From assembly GCA_037447655.1 (NCBI GenBank), contig JBBHKE010002996.1, forward strand, positions 1 through 10,107: a DNA stretch of 10,107 bases, in the 5' to 3' direction. Source of the DNA: Zygnema cylindricum. Its lineage: Eukaryota > Streptophyta > Zygnematophyceae > Zygnematales > Zygnemataceae. A program made the position numbers and the translations under genes. Below, piece after piece: positions 1 to 7,620 of the stretch; positions within the stretch are counted from its first letter, which is position 1, and every line of letters starts with the position of its first letter. The notes beneath the pieces are model-generated. The model did no database searches. It was not told the origin of the DNA and worked only from the letters and a program-made list of their open reading frames with translations.

Positions 1-150
1 AGCCATGGCTCTAGCTTCCTCTCCAATTTCTCAGTGACTGCGACAAGTTTGAGAGTTGGAGAGAGAAGTTAGAGGTAGACTGCCTCGGCTTCTTTATTTC
101 TTTTCAGACCTAGAAAATACTTTAAAAACCATTAGTTTCTACATCCTTCT
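1..150. other. Left non-repetitive flank, no gene supported
   Basis: This stretch precedes the minisatellite. It has an ATG at 5-7 in a plant-like context (gccATGGct), but that frame stops at 35-37 after ten codons. A pyrimidine-rich tract ending in CAG at 105-107 resembles a 3' splice acceptor. Neither can be tied to a usable exon, so I do not call a gene. Degenerate CTTGGT-like units appear from about 150 onward and grade into the repeat array. Confidence 0.5.
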
Positions 151-3100
151 CTTGGTTGGGGTCCACCTCCATGTGCTTTTCCACTTCCTCGCGCAAGACC
201 ATTTATTTGGTGAGTCCTCCTCATGGTGCAAGTCCGCTTCTTGGTGCGAGTCCTACTTTTAGTTAGATACCTCTTTTTCCTGCAACTCCTCCGTAAAGTG
301 TGATTCCTCGTCGCTGTGCAAGTCATCATCTTGGTGCGAGTCCTTCTTCTACTATAATGGCTCCTCTTGGTGAAGGTCCTCCTAGTGTGAGTTATCTTTT
401 TGTGCGAGTCCTCTTTTGGGTTTGAGCCCTCCTCTTTGTGCAAGTACTTCTTCTATTGCAAATCCGCTTCTTGTTGCTGGTCCTCTTGTTGGTGCAAAAC
501 CTCTTCCTCCTACAAGTGCTTTTCTTGGTGCGAGTCCTCCTCCTTGTGTAAGTCTATTTTCGGTGCGAGTCATTTTCTTTGTGCGATTCCTCCTCTTTGT
601 ATAAGTTTTTTGTTTGGTGTGAGTCTTCCTCTGGTGCGATTCATCCTTCTAGTAATAGTCCCTCTATTGACACGAGTCGTATGCTTAGTGCTAGTCCTCT
701 TCATGGTTTGAGACCTTTTTGTATTTCGTGTCTTCCTCTTTGGGGTAGGTCATCCTCCACGTGCAAGTTCTCCTCTTACTGCGTGTCCTCTTCTTGATGT
801 GAGTGTGCTTCTTAATGCGAGTCCAGCTCTTGGTGCAAGTCTTTCTCTTGGTGTGAGTCCTCTTCCAAGTAGCAATTCGCTTCTTGGTTTGAGTCTTGTT
901 CGTGGTGCTAGTTTTGCTATTGGTGGTAGTCCTTGTTCTGGTACAAGTCCTCTTCCTCGTGCGAGTCCTTTGAAAAGGGCGAGTGCAGTCGTGGTGCAAG
1001 TCCTTGTCTTGGTGCGTCTCCTCCACTTGGTGCGAGTCCCCCTCCAAATGTTAGTCCTCCTCTTCGTTCGAGTCCTCTTTTTGGTGCCAGTCCTCTTCTT
1101 GGTGTGAATTCTTGTCTGGTGGGAGTCTCCACTTGGTGCGAGTCCTCCTCTTGGTGCGAGTTCTCCTTCTAGTGTTAGTCCTCCTCCTAGTGCGAGTCCT
1201 CCTCTAGGTGCTTGTTCTCCTCTTGGTGTAAGTCCTCTTCCAGGTGTGAGTCCTCCACTTGGTGCAAGTCCTTCTACTAGTCTTAGTCCTCTTTTTGTTG
1301 CAAGTCCTCCTCTTAGTGCGTGTACTACTCCTCGTGCGAGTCCTCCTCCTAGTGCGAGTCCTCCTCCTAGTGCGAGTCCTCCTCCAGGTGCTAGTTCTCC
1401 TCTTGGTGTAAGTCCTCTTCCAGGTGTGAGTCCTCCACTTGGTGCAAGTCCTTCTCCTAGTCTTAGTCCTCTTTTTGGTGCAAGTCCTCCCTTTAATGCG
1501 AGTCCTCTTCGTGCGAGTCCTCCTCCTAGTGCGAGTTCTCCTCCTAGTGCGATTACTAAACTTTGTGCGAGTCCTCCTCCAGGTGTTAGTCCTCCTCTTG
1601 ATGCAAGTCCTCCTCTTAGTGTCAGTCCTCCTTTTGGTGCAAGTCCTCCTCCTAGTGGAATTCCTCTTTTTGTTGCATGTCTTTTTCTTATGGCGTGTCC
1701 TCCTCTTATTACAAGTCGTCATCGTGGTGTTATTCCTCCTCCTTTTGCGCGTCCGTTTTTTGGTGCTAGTACTCCACTTCATGCGAGTAATTGTCTTACT
1801 GCAATTCCTCCCCTTGGTGTGAGTCCTCCTCTTGGTGCGAGTCCTCCTAATAGTGCGAGTCCTCCTAATAGTACGAGTCCTCCTCTTGGTGCGAGTCCTT
1901 TTCTTGGTGTGAGTACTTTTCTTGGTGCGATTCCACTTTTTCGTGCGAGTCCTCGTCTTTGTGCCTATCCTCCTCGTGGTGAAAGTCCTCCTCCCAGTGC
2001 ACGTCCCCGTCTTTGGGCCAAGTCCTCCTTTTGTTGGGAGTCCTCTTCTTTGTGCGAGTACTCATCTTGGTGCGAGAATGCTTCTTAGTGTGAGTCCCCT
2101 CTCTCGTGCAAGTCCTGTTACTTGTGTGAGTCCTCCTCTAGTCCTCCTCTTGGTGCGCGTCCTCCTCTTGGTGCGAGGCCTCTTTTTAGTCCGAGTCCTC
2201 CTCCTGTTGTGTGTCGGCTTTTTATTGCTAGTACTCTTCTTGGTTCGAGTCCTCCTCCTTCAGCGAGTCCTCCTTCTAGTGCGAGCCCTCGTTTTGGTGT
2301 GAGATCTTTTGTTGGTGTGAGTCCTCTTCTTGGTTCAAGTTTTCAACTAGGTGTGAGTCTCTTTCTTGGTGCAAGTCCTCCTCTTGGTGAGAGTCCTCCT
2401 CCGTGTGCGAGTCCTCCTCGTGGTGTGAGTCCTCTTGTTGCGAGTTCTCCTTTTTGTGCTATTCCTCCTCCTTTTGCCAATTTCACTCTTGGTGCTCTTC
2501 CTCCTTTTAGTGCGAGACCTCCTTTTGGTGTGTGCCCTCTTCCTAGTGCGAGTTCCCATTTTTGTGCATGTCCTCCTCTTATTGCATTTCCTCCACTTAT
2601 TTTGAGTTTTCATCTTAGTGTGAGTCATTTTTTTGATGCGAGTCCGCTTCCAGGTGCAATTCCCTCACCTCGTGCAAGTGCTCCTCTTGGTGAAAGTCCT
2701 TCTTTTCGTGCAAGTTCTCCTCCTGGTGCGAGTTCCCCTTTTGGTGCGAGTCCCCTCTTGGTGCTAGTCCTCCTCTAGGTGGAAGTCCTCTTTCTGGTGC
2801 GAGTACTTGTCTTGGTGTAAGTCCTCCTAGTGGTAGTCCTCTTTTCAGAGTGAGTCCTCTTCTTGGTGCGAGTCCTCCTCGTGGTGCGAATTCTCATTTT
2901 TGTACGAGTCCTCGTCGTGCGAGTCCTCTTACGGGTGCGAGTCCTCCCCTTGGTGCAATTCCTCCTCCTAGTGCGAGTCTACTTACGGGTGCGAGTCCTC
3001 ATCTTGGTGCGAGTCCTCCTCCTGGTACGAGTCCTCCTCCTAGTGCGAGTACTCCTTTTTGGGGCGAGTCCTCCTCTTGTTGCGAGTCCTCCTCCTTGGG

Positions 3101-3675
3101 AAAGTACTCGGCTTCGTGTGAGTCCGCTTCTTGGTGTGAGTCCTTTTATTCTTGCTGTTGCGAGTCCTCTTATTCTTGCGATTCCTCCTCTAATCCTCCT
3201 CTTGGTGCAAGGCCTCCTCTTTGTGTGAGTCCTTCTCTTAGTGCGAGTCCTCCTCGTGGAAGTCCTCCTCCTGGTGTGAATCCTCCTTTTGGTGCGTGTT
3301 CTCCTCTTATTGCGTGTCGTCCTCTTTTTCGAGTCCTCTTCTTGGTGCGATTCCTTCGATTGATGCGAGTTCGCTTCTTAGTGAGAGTCCTTCTCGTCGT
3401 GCGAGTCCTCCTCTTGGTGCAAGAGCTCCACTTGGTTTAATTCCTCCACTTGGTGTGAGTCCTCCTCTTAGTGTGATACCTCCTCTTGGTGCAAGTCCTC
3501 CTCCAGGTGCGAGTCGTCCTCTTGGTGCGAGTTCTCTCGGTGCGAGTCCTCCTTCTGGTGCGAGTCCTCACTTGGTGCAGGTCCTCTTCTTCGTGCTAGT
3601 TCTCCTCGTGGTGCAAGTCCTCCTCTTGGTGCAAGTCCTCCTCTTGGTGGAAGTCCTTCTCTAATTGCGAGTCAC
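150..3675. repeat. Large degenerate 18-bp minisatellite array
   Basis: The array is about 3.5 kb of tandem units with the consensus GGTGCGAGTCCTCCTCTT on the + strand, roughly 190 copies. The first clear units appear near 205 and the last ends at about 3675. Units diverge mainly at three places: GCG becomes GCA or GTG, CTTGGT alternates with CCTAGT or CCAGGT, and the pyrimidine run TCCTCCT varies slightly. Some units are 15 bp (for example near 1504-1518 and 2900-2930) or 12 bp (near 3523-3540), so most length changes are multiples of three, but single-base slips also occur (near 985, 2015 and 2755). The central part, about 1140-2000, is the most regular and the left 600 bp the most degraded. 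The + strand is very poor in A and rich in C, T and G. I do not recognise a named satellite family. It could be a pure noncoding minisatellite or the decayed relic of a repeat-coding exon. Confidence 0.95.
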
Positions 3676-3681
3676 AGTTAA
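799..3681 (+). other. Discontinuous Gly-Ala-Ser-Pro-Pro-Leu repeat reading frame (not called as a gene)
   Basis: Read as GGT GCG AGT CCT CCT CTT, the array encodes the hexapeptide G-A-S-P-P-L. This frame is open from an ATG at 1246 to a stop at 2086-2088 (280 codons, the last ~25 after a one-base slip near 2015), and again from 2122 to 2778 (218 codons). The segments 799-970, 1246-2010, 2122-2755 and the terminal units to a TAA at 3679-3681 all lie in the same phase; pieces between them are shifted. The peptide would be low complexity and rich in Pro, Ser, Ala and Gly, superficially like hydroxyproline-rich cell-wall proteins, but I see no signal peptide, no unique domain and no supported start. 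Repeat units contain no codon one change from a stop in this frame, so openness alone is weak evidence. Most likely noncoding, or a decayed repeat exon. Confidence 0.25.
1180..1553. repeat. Higher-order 180-bp duplication inside the minisatellite
   Basis: The sequence at 1201-1320 recurs at 1381-1500 with only about seven mismatches in 120 bases, far closer than neighbouring 18-bp units resemble each other. Similarity continues past 1320 into 1501-1553 after a single 3-bp length difference, and reaches back to roughly 1150-1180. The shift of 180 bp equals ten 18-bp units, so a block of ten units was duplicated as one event. This is visible directly in the sequence; an unequal exchange or slippage origin is inference. 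Confidence 0.85.
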
Positions 3682-4200
3682 TCGTGATGTTTTGAGATAA
3701 CCAAAAATTGTAAACATAGATATATATGGTTTTGAGTAAATCCGGTTATGTGTTTTTCTTGCAGTTTACATTTTGTATGCATTTTGTTGTTGTGTGCAAC
3801 TCAAATGAATAGTGGTTTTGTTCAGGTGCACAGTCCAGATATGTTAGTTTATTCATTATATGAAAGTGCGAAAATTACCATCCATGAAAAAAAAGGAAAA
3901 GAATAATAAAGGAAAAGTAAAAAAAATAAACCTTACCAAAATAACAATTACCAAAAACCTACTTTTGTTGGTCATGATGACAAAAAAAAAATGTAAAGAT
4001 TGAGCGGTAAAGCCATTGCAAATCGCTTCCACTCACCCAACTTCTCTTATTTTGCTTTTGTTGCGTACTTTATATCATAATTCGTTTGTGTTTAATTGCC
4101 ATATTATTACATTGCGACTTGATGTTTTTTTAGCAATGTTATCAAATATCGCTTGTCTATCTTGTCGCCTCATATCGCAGGGGGTTTGACTATAACGACA
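3676..4200. other. AT-rich unique segment, no gene seen
   Basis: This segment follows the array. It contains A-rich tracts (about 3885-3955 and 3980-3991) and a pyrimidine run ending in GCAG at 3761-3764 that resembles a splice acceptor. No open frame of useful length is present. By hand count the dinucleotides are normal for eukaryotic DNA: AT 58 against TA 44, CA 34 against AC 23, GC 18 against CG 13. This makes it a useful control for the block that follows. Confidence 0.6.
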
Positions 4201-4222
4201 CTACAACTTTATACAATTAAGA

Positions 4223-4687
4223 ATGCGTCACTTTTTGGGGGCAAAATCTAATGAACCGTTCAAACGAGGACGGGCTAAACAAGCACTATCAAAGGTGTTT
4301 AGGGTACTTCCCGTGCATTTCGTACATTCTGGTAAATTACAGTACAACTGCCTTACATTATCCGTACTCTTAGGTTTTTTAGGGTGCACCTTTTGTACGA
4401 TGGCGTACATTTCCGTATGTTTATCGTACGTTATAGGATTTTTTAAGGATTTTTTAGGGTTAAGGGAACGGTTTCCGTATTTTTTCGTACATCGTACAAC
4501 GAAAACTAAAGAACGGTATGAAAGTAAAAAATACTATGTAAAAATCGTAAAAAAGTCGAAATCCGTAAGAATTGGACAACTAGGAATATTACAGTTCGTC
4601 GGGTCACAAAGGAGCTGTACAGTGACGCCATACCCTAAGACGACTGTCACAGTTTGCGACAACTCACCAGAATTCAGTTCTTGTTGA
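4223..4687 (+). other. 154-codon open reading frame, doubtful
   Basis: The frame runs from an ATG to a TGA at 4685-4687. The translation has a basic N-terminal third, a hydrophobic middle (roughly residues 45-75, containing LSVLLGFLG) and a Lys-rich stretch near residues 90-115. It matches no family I recognise. G is not enriched at first codon positions (about 36, 30 and 31 of 154 at positions 1, 2 and 3), which argues against real coding. Part of the openness comes from the CGTA word falling repeatedly in the same phase and giving Val codons. Probably a chance frame. Confidence 0.12.
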
Positions 4688-4791
4688 ACGGGAAGGATGT
4701 GAATTTTGGTTCCGCAATAGAACAAACACTAAAAATTGTTTTTCAAAAAGTTCAGACGTTTCGTACGACGATCGCAATATCAATTTTGAAT

Positions 4792-4869
4792 ATCGTGCGT
4801 AACCTGAGTGGAAATTTTGTGTGCTCCATGAAATTTTCGTATTGAGCCTAGTTGTTCAATACGCACGAT
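4792..4869. repeat. Inverted repeat, 10-bp arms (ATCGTGCGTA)
   Basis: The arm at 4792-4801 is the exact reverse complement of 4860-4869, separated by 58 bases. A third copy of the same 10-mer lies in direct orientation at 5644-5653. The right arm extends into a longer similarity: the reverse complement of 4851-4870 resembles 5643-5671, with an extra segment in the latter, both containing TTGAACAAC. This supports a repeated element present in inverted copies. Confidence 0.7.
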
Positions 4870-4886
4870 TTTTTTCCTTTTTTCTA

Positions 4887-5634
4887 GTTTCTACGTATTG
4901 TACGTGACTTTTCATAAAAATCGCAAAAAAACGTCTACTGTAAACCGAAACTGAAAATTTACGGAAACCGATAGACGAATTACGGTAACAGTACGAATAT
5001 TTAAGGGAACTGTACGAAAACTGACAAAATGATTTTATGCACGTATCGGTACTTTCTGTTGAGTAAACTGATCAAAATGTACACATAAATGTACGGAAAA
5101 TTACCGTCACGTCTACGGACATTTCCAAAAAGAGACTTTGCGGTGTCACTCTATTTGAGCGCCGTAAGTTCAAAATGTGTACGAGCGTAAATTTTCTTCT
5201 TTAAATTTTTGAAAGAAGCCCCCATAAATACTTCAACAGTTGAAAGCGAAAATTATAGGAATCCACCATTAACGACGCCACAGCAGTAGTTAGTAAACTG
5301 CCGTTGAAGCTGTTGACGAAGAAGTCACTGACAATTTTTTTATGACAAAAAATGAACATTTTATAAGAGGTGAACCTGGGCCTACGTAGGACCATGAATG
5401 CCACTGATAGGATTTATCGTAACCAGTTGATGTAAGTGTTACTTATCATACATGTGGTGTGATAATTAAATAAATAAATGTGTTTTTTTAGCGCTCATTT
5501 GACGGAAAACGTACAAACTGCGGTACATGTTCAATTCAAATTTTTAGGCATGTACGAATTTCTACGGAAAAAAATTCATTAACGTTTTTTACGATTTTTT
5601 CAAATCGACCTCTCCGGTTTCTACGTATTGTACG
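4887..5634. repeat. 18-bp direct repeat pair (GTTTCTACGTATTGTACG)
   Basis: An identical 18-base word occurs at 4887-4904 and 5617-5634, 730 bp apart. Each copy lies close to a copy of the ATCGTGCGTA motif, but with that motif in opposite orientation at the two sites. An 18-base exact match is not expected by chance in a window this size, so the two sites are related by duplication, probably within a transposable element. Confidence 0.75.
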
Positions 5635-5770
5635 CGCATTCGAATCGTGCGTAAAATGCGTTTTGAACAACTATGGTGTAGTGTTTACAAAATACGTATT
5701 CTATTTTGAACGTTTTGACAATTTGGCGTATAAAAAGTACACGGCGAATCGCTTATAGTGTAGTAACAAT

Positions 5771-6840
5771 GTTTTTGTAAAGAAAGAATTAGTGTTATTA
5801 ACTCTATTTTGGGTTCATGGGCGTAACGCTAACAAAACATTAACGCTAGTTTATGCATGTAATACTACTTAGGATAAACATTTCCATATTGTAGTCGTTA
5901 CAGCCCGTACTAACATATTCGACGTTTGAACATGTGAGAACAGTTTTTGCATAATTTTCCCCCTTCTTTTAAACTAGGAATCAAATCTAGGTGTGCTTTC
6001 CAGTGTCAACCCCTACTGTCTTGACGTCGTTTTCGACCATTCTTTCGTACGTTTATATGAAAAAATGAGAAGTGCTGACACGAACTAGGACATTTCGTAC
6101 AATCTCGCCCAAATTGCAGTCGTTGACGGTAATAAAACAGAAACTATACTAAAGTAAAGAAAAAATGAGTATTATTGATCAATTTTATGTTGGATGGTAA
6201 AAAATTAGGGGCGCGGATTTAATGTTATTAACACTATAAACAGTTCACAGTGTACACGCCAGATTCAGGATTGAAAGGGCTACTTATGTGGGAGGTTTTC
6301 GTTAAGTTTTACTGTTTTAGACCTAATTTAAGAGGGTTCAAGAGGGCGTAAACACTAAAAAGACAAAACTTGGCGAAGTTCATTTTAGTCAATTTTAACT
6401 GACGTCTCACTGATTTAGAGTATTGTTAACAGTGAAGTTTTTCTCAACTAACACTTACAACACTATAAACAGCTCAACTTATTAACGTTATCTAAATCGT
6501 CTCGTCGCAATGTCAATAAGGCCTATGTTCCATTGGGCGGTCTTAGTAAATGTACAGATACGTTTACTGAATGCCTTTGTTCGATTGTGTCGGGTCACAT
6601 TTTGGTTGGTACCACGTAGTAAACTATTCCGATTTTGCAACTATGCAAAGAAACTTTGACAACAAAGTGTGAACGCAATATATCTACCAACGGAGGTAAA
6701 AGTGACTCGTACGAAGTATTGAATCAAAATTTGTATGGGCGGACGAAACTTAAGATTTGTAAAAGAATACGAAAATATCTGAATGGTTAGTGGATGGCAA
6801 AAAGAGCATCAAATAATATCATCTGTCAAAGATTTTCTCG
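5771..6840. other. AT-rich intergenic segment, no gene seen
   Basis: No open frame of useful length and no recognisable domain. A 14-bp direct repeat (AACACTATAAACAG) occurs at 6230-6243 and 6459-6472, each followed by a further TTCA or CTCA. The excess of CG over GC and AC over CA seen upstream continues more weakly here (hand counts in 5881-6240: CG 16 to GC 8, AC 23 to CA 18). Confidence 0.5.
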
Positions 6841-6875
6841 CGGCTTTCGGTGGTCGCGCATCCACCATGGCGGAA

Positions 6876-6949
6876 GCCACATGGCCTATGCGACGTGTAG
6901 CCACATGATTGCACGTTCATAGTGGATATTTTTTCAGATTTCCACGTGG
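6876..6949. promoter_or_regulatory. CACATG/CACGTG cluster with a G-box-type palindrome
   Basis: The palindrome GCCACATGGC lies at 6876-6885, GCCACATG recurs at 6900-6907, and CCACGTGG, a canonical plant G-box core, lies at 6942-6949. CACGTG is the known binding site of plant bZIP and bHLH factors. No gene is found next to it, and such palindromes are also common in plant transposons, so a promoter role is only possible. Confidence 0.3.
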
Positions 6950-7620
6950 CACAATGTTATACGTCTAATCTCTACAAGTTATCCTCCTTGAGGTCATTTG
7001 TTGCAAACTCAAAAGTTTGACCGATGGAGTATCTTATTTTCTAAAGTAAAACATCCGACAATCAAGTTTTACCCTCATAATCTCGGAGAATCAAATCAAT
7101 TATTCAGTAACCTTGTTTTTCTAACAATTTTATATTTTTGGTATGGCACTGTGTGAAACACTACATGCATATGTAAACATCATTTTTTCTGTAATGGAAC
7201 TTCACCCTAAATGTTTGTATTAGGGTGAGGTTACATCGAAGGTCTTTATAGTCGTACAGACATCAATATTTATGTAATACAGAGGTCAAGGTTACATCGT
7301 GTAACGTTTGTAAATAAGTTTTTATATACGTGTCTCAATTTGAGGGGTTCCACGAAAGCTATGGATCCAATCTCTAAAATTGTCAAAGATTTTGAAACCG
7401 ACCAATTTCGTTTCAAAATATTTACTTGCGTATTGTGTACGTGTATTTTTGCAATCCGAATTTGTATTTAAAAAGTAAATGACAAAAAATAGCGCTCGAA
7501 ACCATAAACTTGGAAGGAACGTAAAAACCATATTTCTTTTCAAGGGAAGGCCAAAATTGTACTTCTTTTGATAAGAAGCCAAAATTTGTATTTCTTTTTG
7601 GCAAAGACTGATGTAGCATT
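6950..7620. other. AT-rich intergenic segment with short repeats
   Basis: No gene is supported. The 11-base word AGGTTACATCG occurs twice, at 7228-7238 and 7289-7299. Short reverse-strand open frames between 7322 and 7619 are AT-rich, have no recognisable motif and overlap one another in two frames, so I leave them out. Confidence 0.45.
7202..7228. repeat. Small perfect hairpin, 9-bp stem
   Basis: TCACCCTAA at 7202-7210 is the exact reverse complement of TTAGGGTGA at 7220-7228, with a 9-base loop. There is no T-run or nearby gene end to make it a terminator. The TTAGGG core is probably coincidental and not an interstitial telomere, since it is not repeated in tandem. Confidence 0.6.

Larger units (their letters stand above)
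4200..5770. other. TACG/CGTA/GTAC-rich block of unknown origin
   Basis: The words CGTA, TACG and GTAC occur at very high density here; CGTA alone occurs about ten times in 4201-4680, where base composition predicts roughly two. Frequent variants are TTCCGTA, CTACGG and CGTACAA. The block carries several copies of the same short motifs in both orientations (listed separately), so it is probably a diverged transposable element or a nest of them rather than unique DNA. I recognise no transposase, reverse transcriptase or terminal repeats. The dinucleotide balance is opposite to that of the adjacent 3676-4200 segment. The left edge is near 4180-4220; the right edge is diffuse. Confidence 0.45.

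Noticed and set aside
5-37. ATG in a plant-like start context at the left edge, reading ten codons
   Set aside because: The frame stops after ten codons, and no donor/acceptor pair joins it to a usable downstream frame.
88-107. Pyrimidine tract ending in CAG that resembles a 3' splice acceptor (a second one ends at 3764)
   Set aside because: Pyrimidine-rich AG sites are expected often in such DNA, and neither leads into an open exon with a supporting donor.
1204-1782. 192-codon minus-strand frame rich in Thr, Arg and Lys within the array, with similar frames at 132-443, 691-1047 and 2347-2628
   Set aside because: These are repeat translations of the complementary strand (TCC and CTT runs read as Arg, Lys and Thr). 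They have no unique sequence and no independent coding evidence.
1439-1822. Plus-strand frames in the array reading Val-Leu-Leu-Leu repeats (also 1922-2302 and 2863-3228), which look like membrane segments
   Set aside because: They are the +1/+2 phases of the same 18-bp unit, so the hydrophobicity comes from CTC/GTC repeats and not from a membrane protein.
150-3675. Could the array be a CRISPR locus?
   Set aside because: Units are contiguous 18-mers with no unique spacers, and the window is not prokaryotic in character.
7220-7226. TTAGGGT as an interstitial telomeric repeat (also TTTAGGGTT near 4453)
   Set aside because: These are single copies only, with no tandem array.
7322-7619. Overlapping minus-strand frames of 65-86 codons
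   Set aside because: Two overlapping phases are open over the same AT-rich DNA, with no motif and no codon bias seen.
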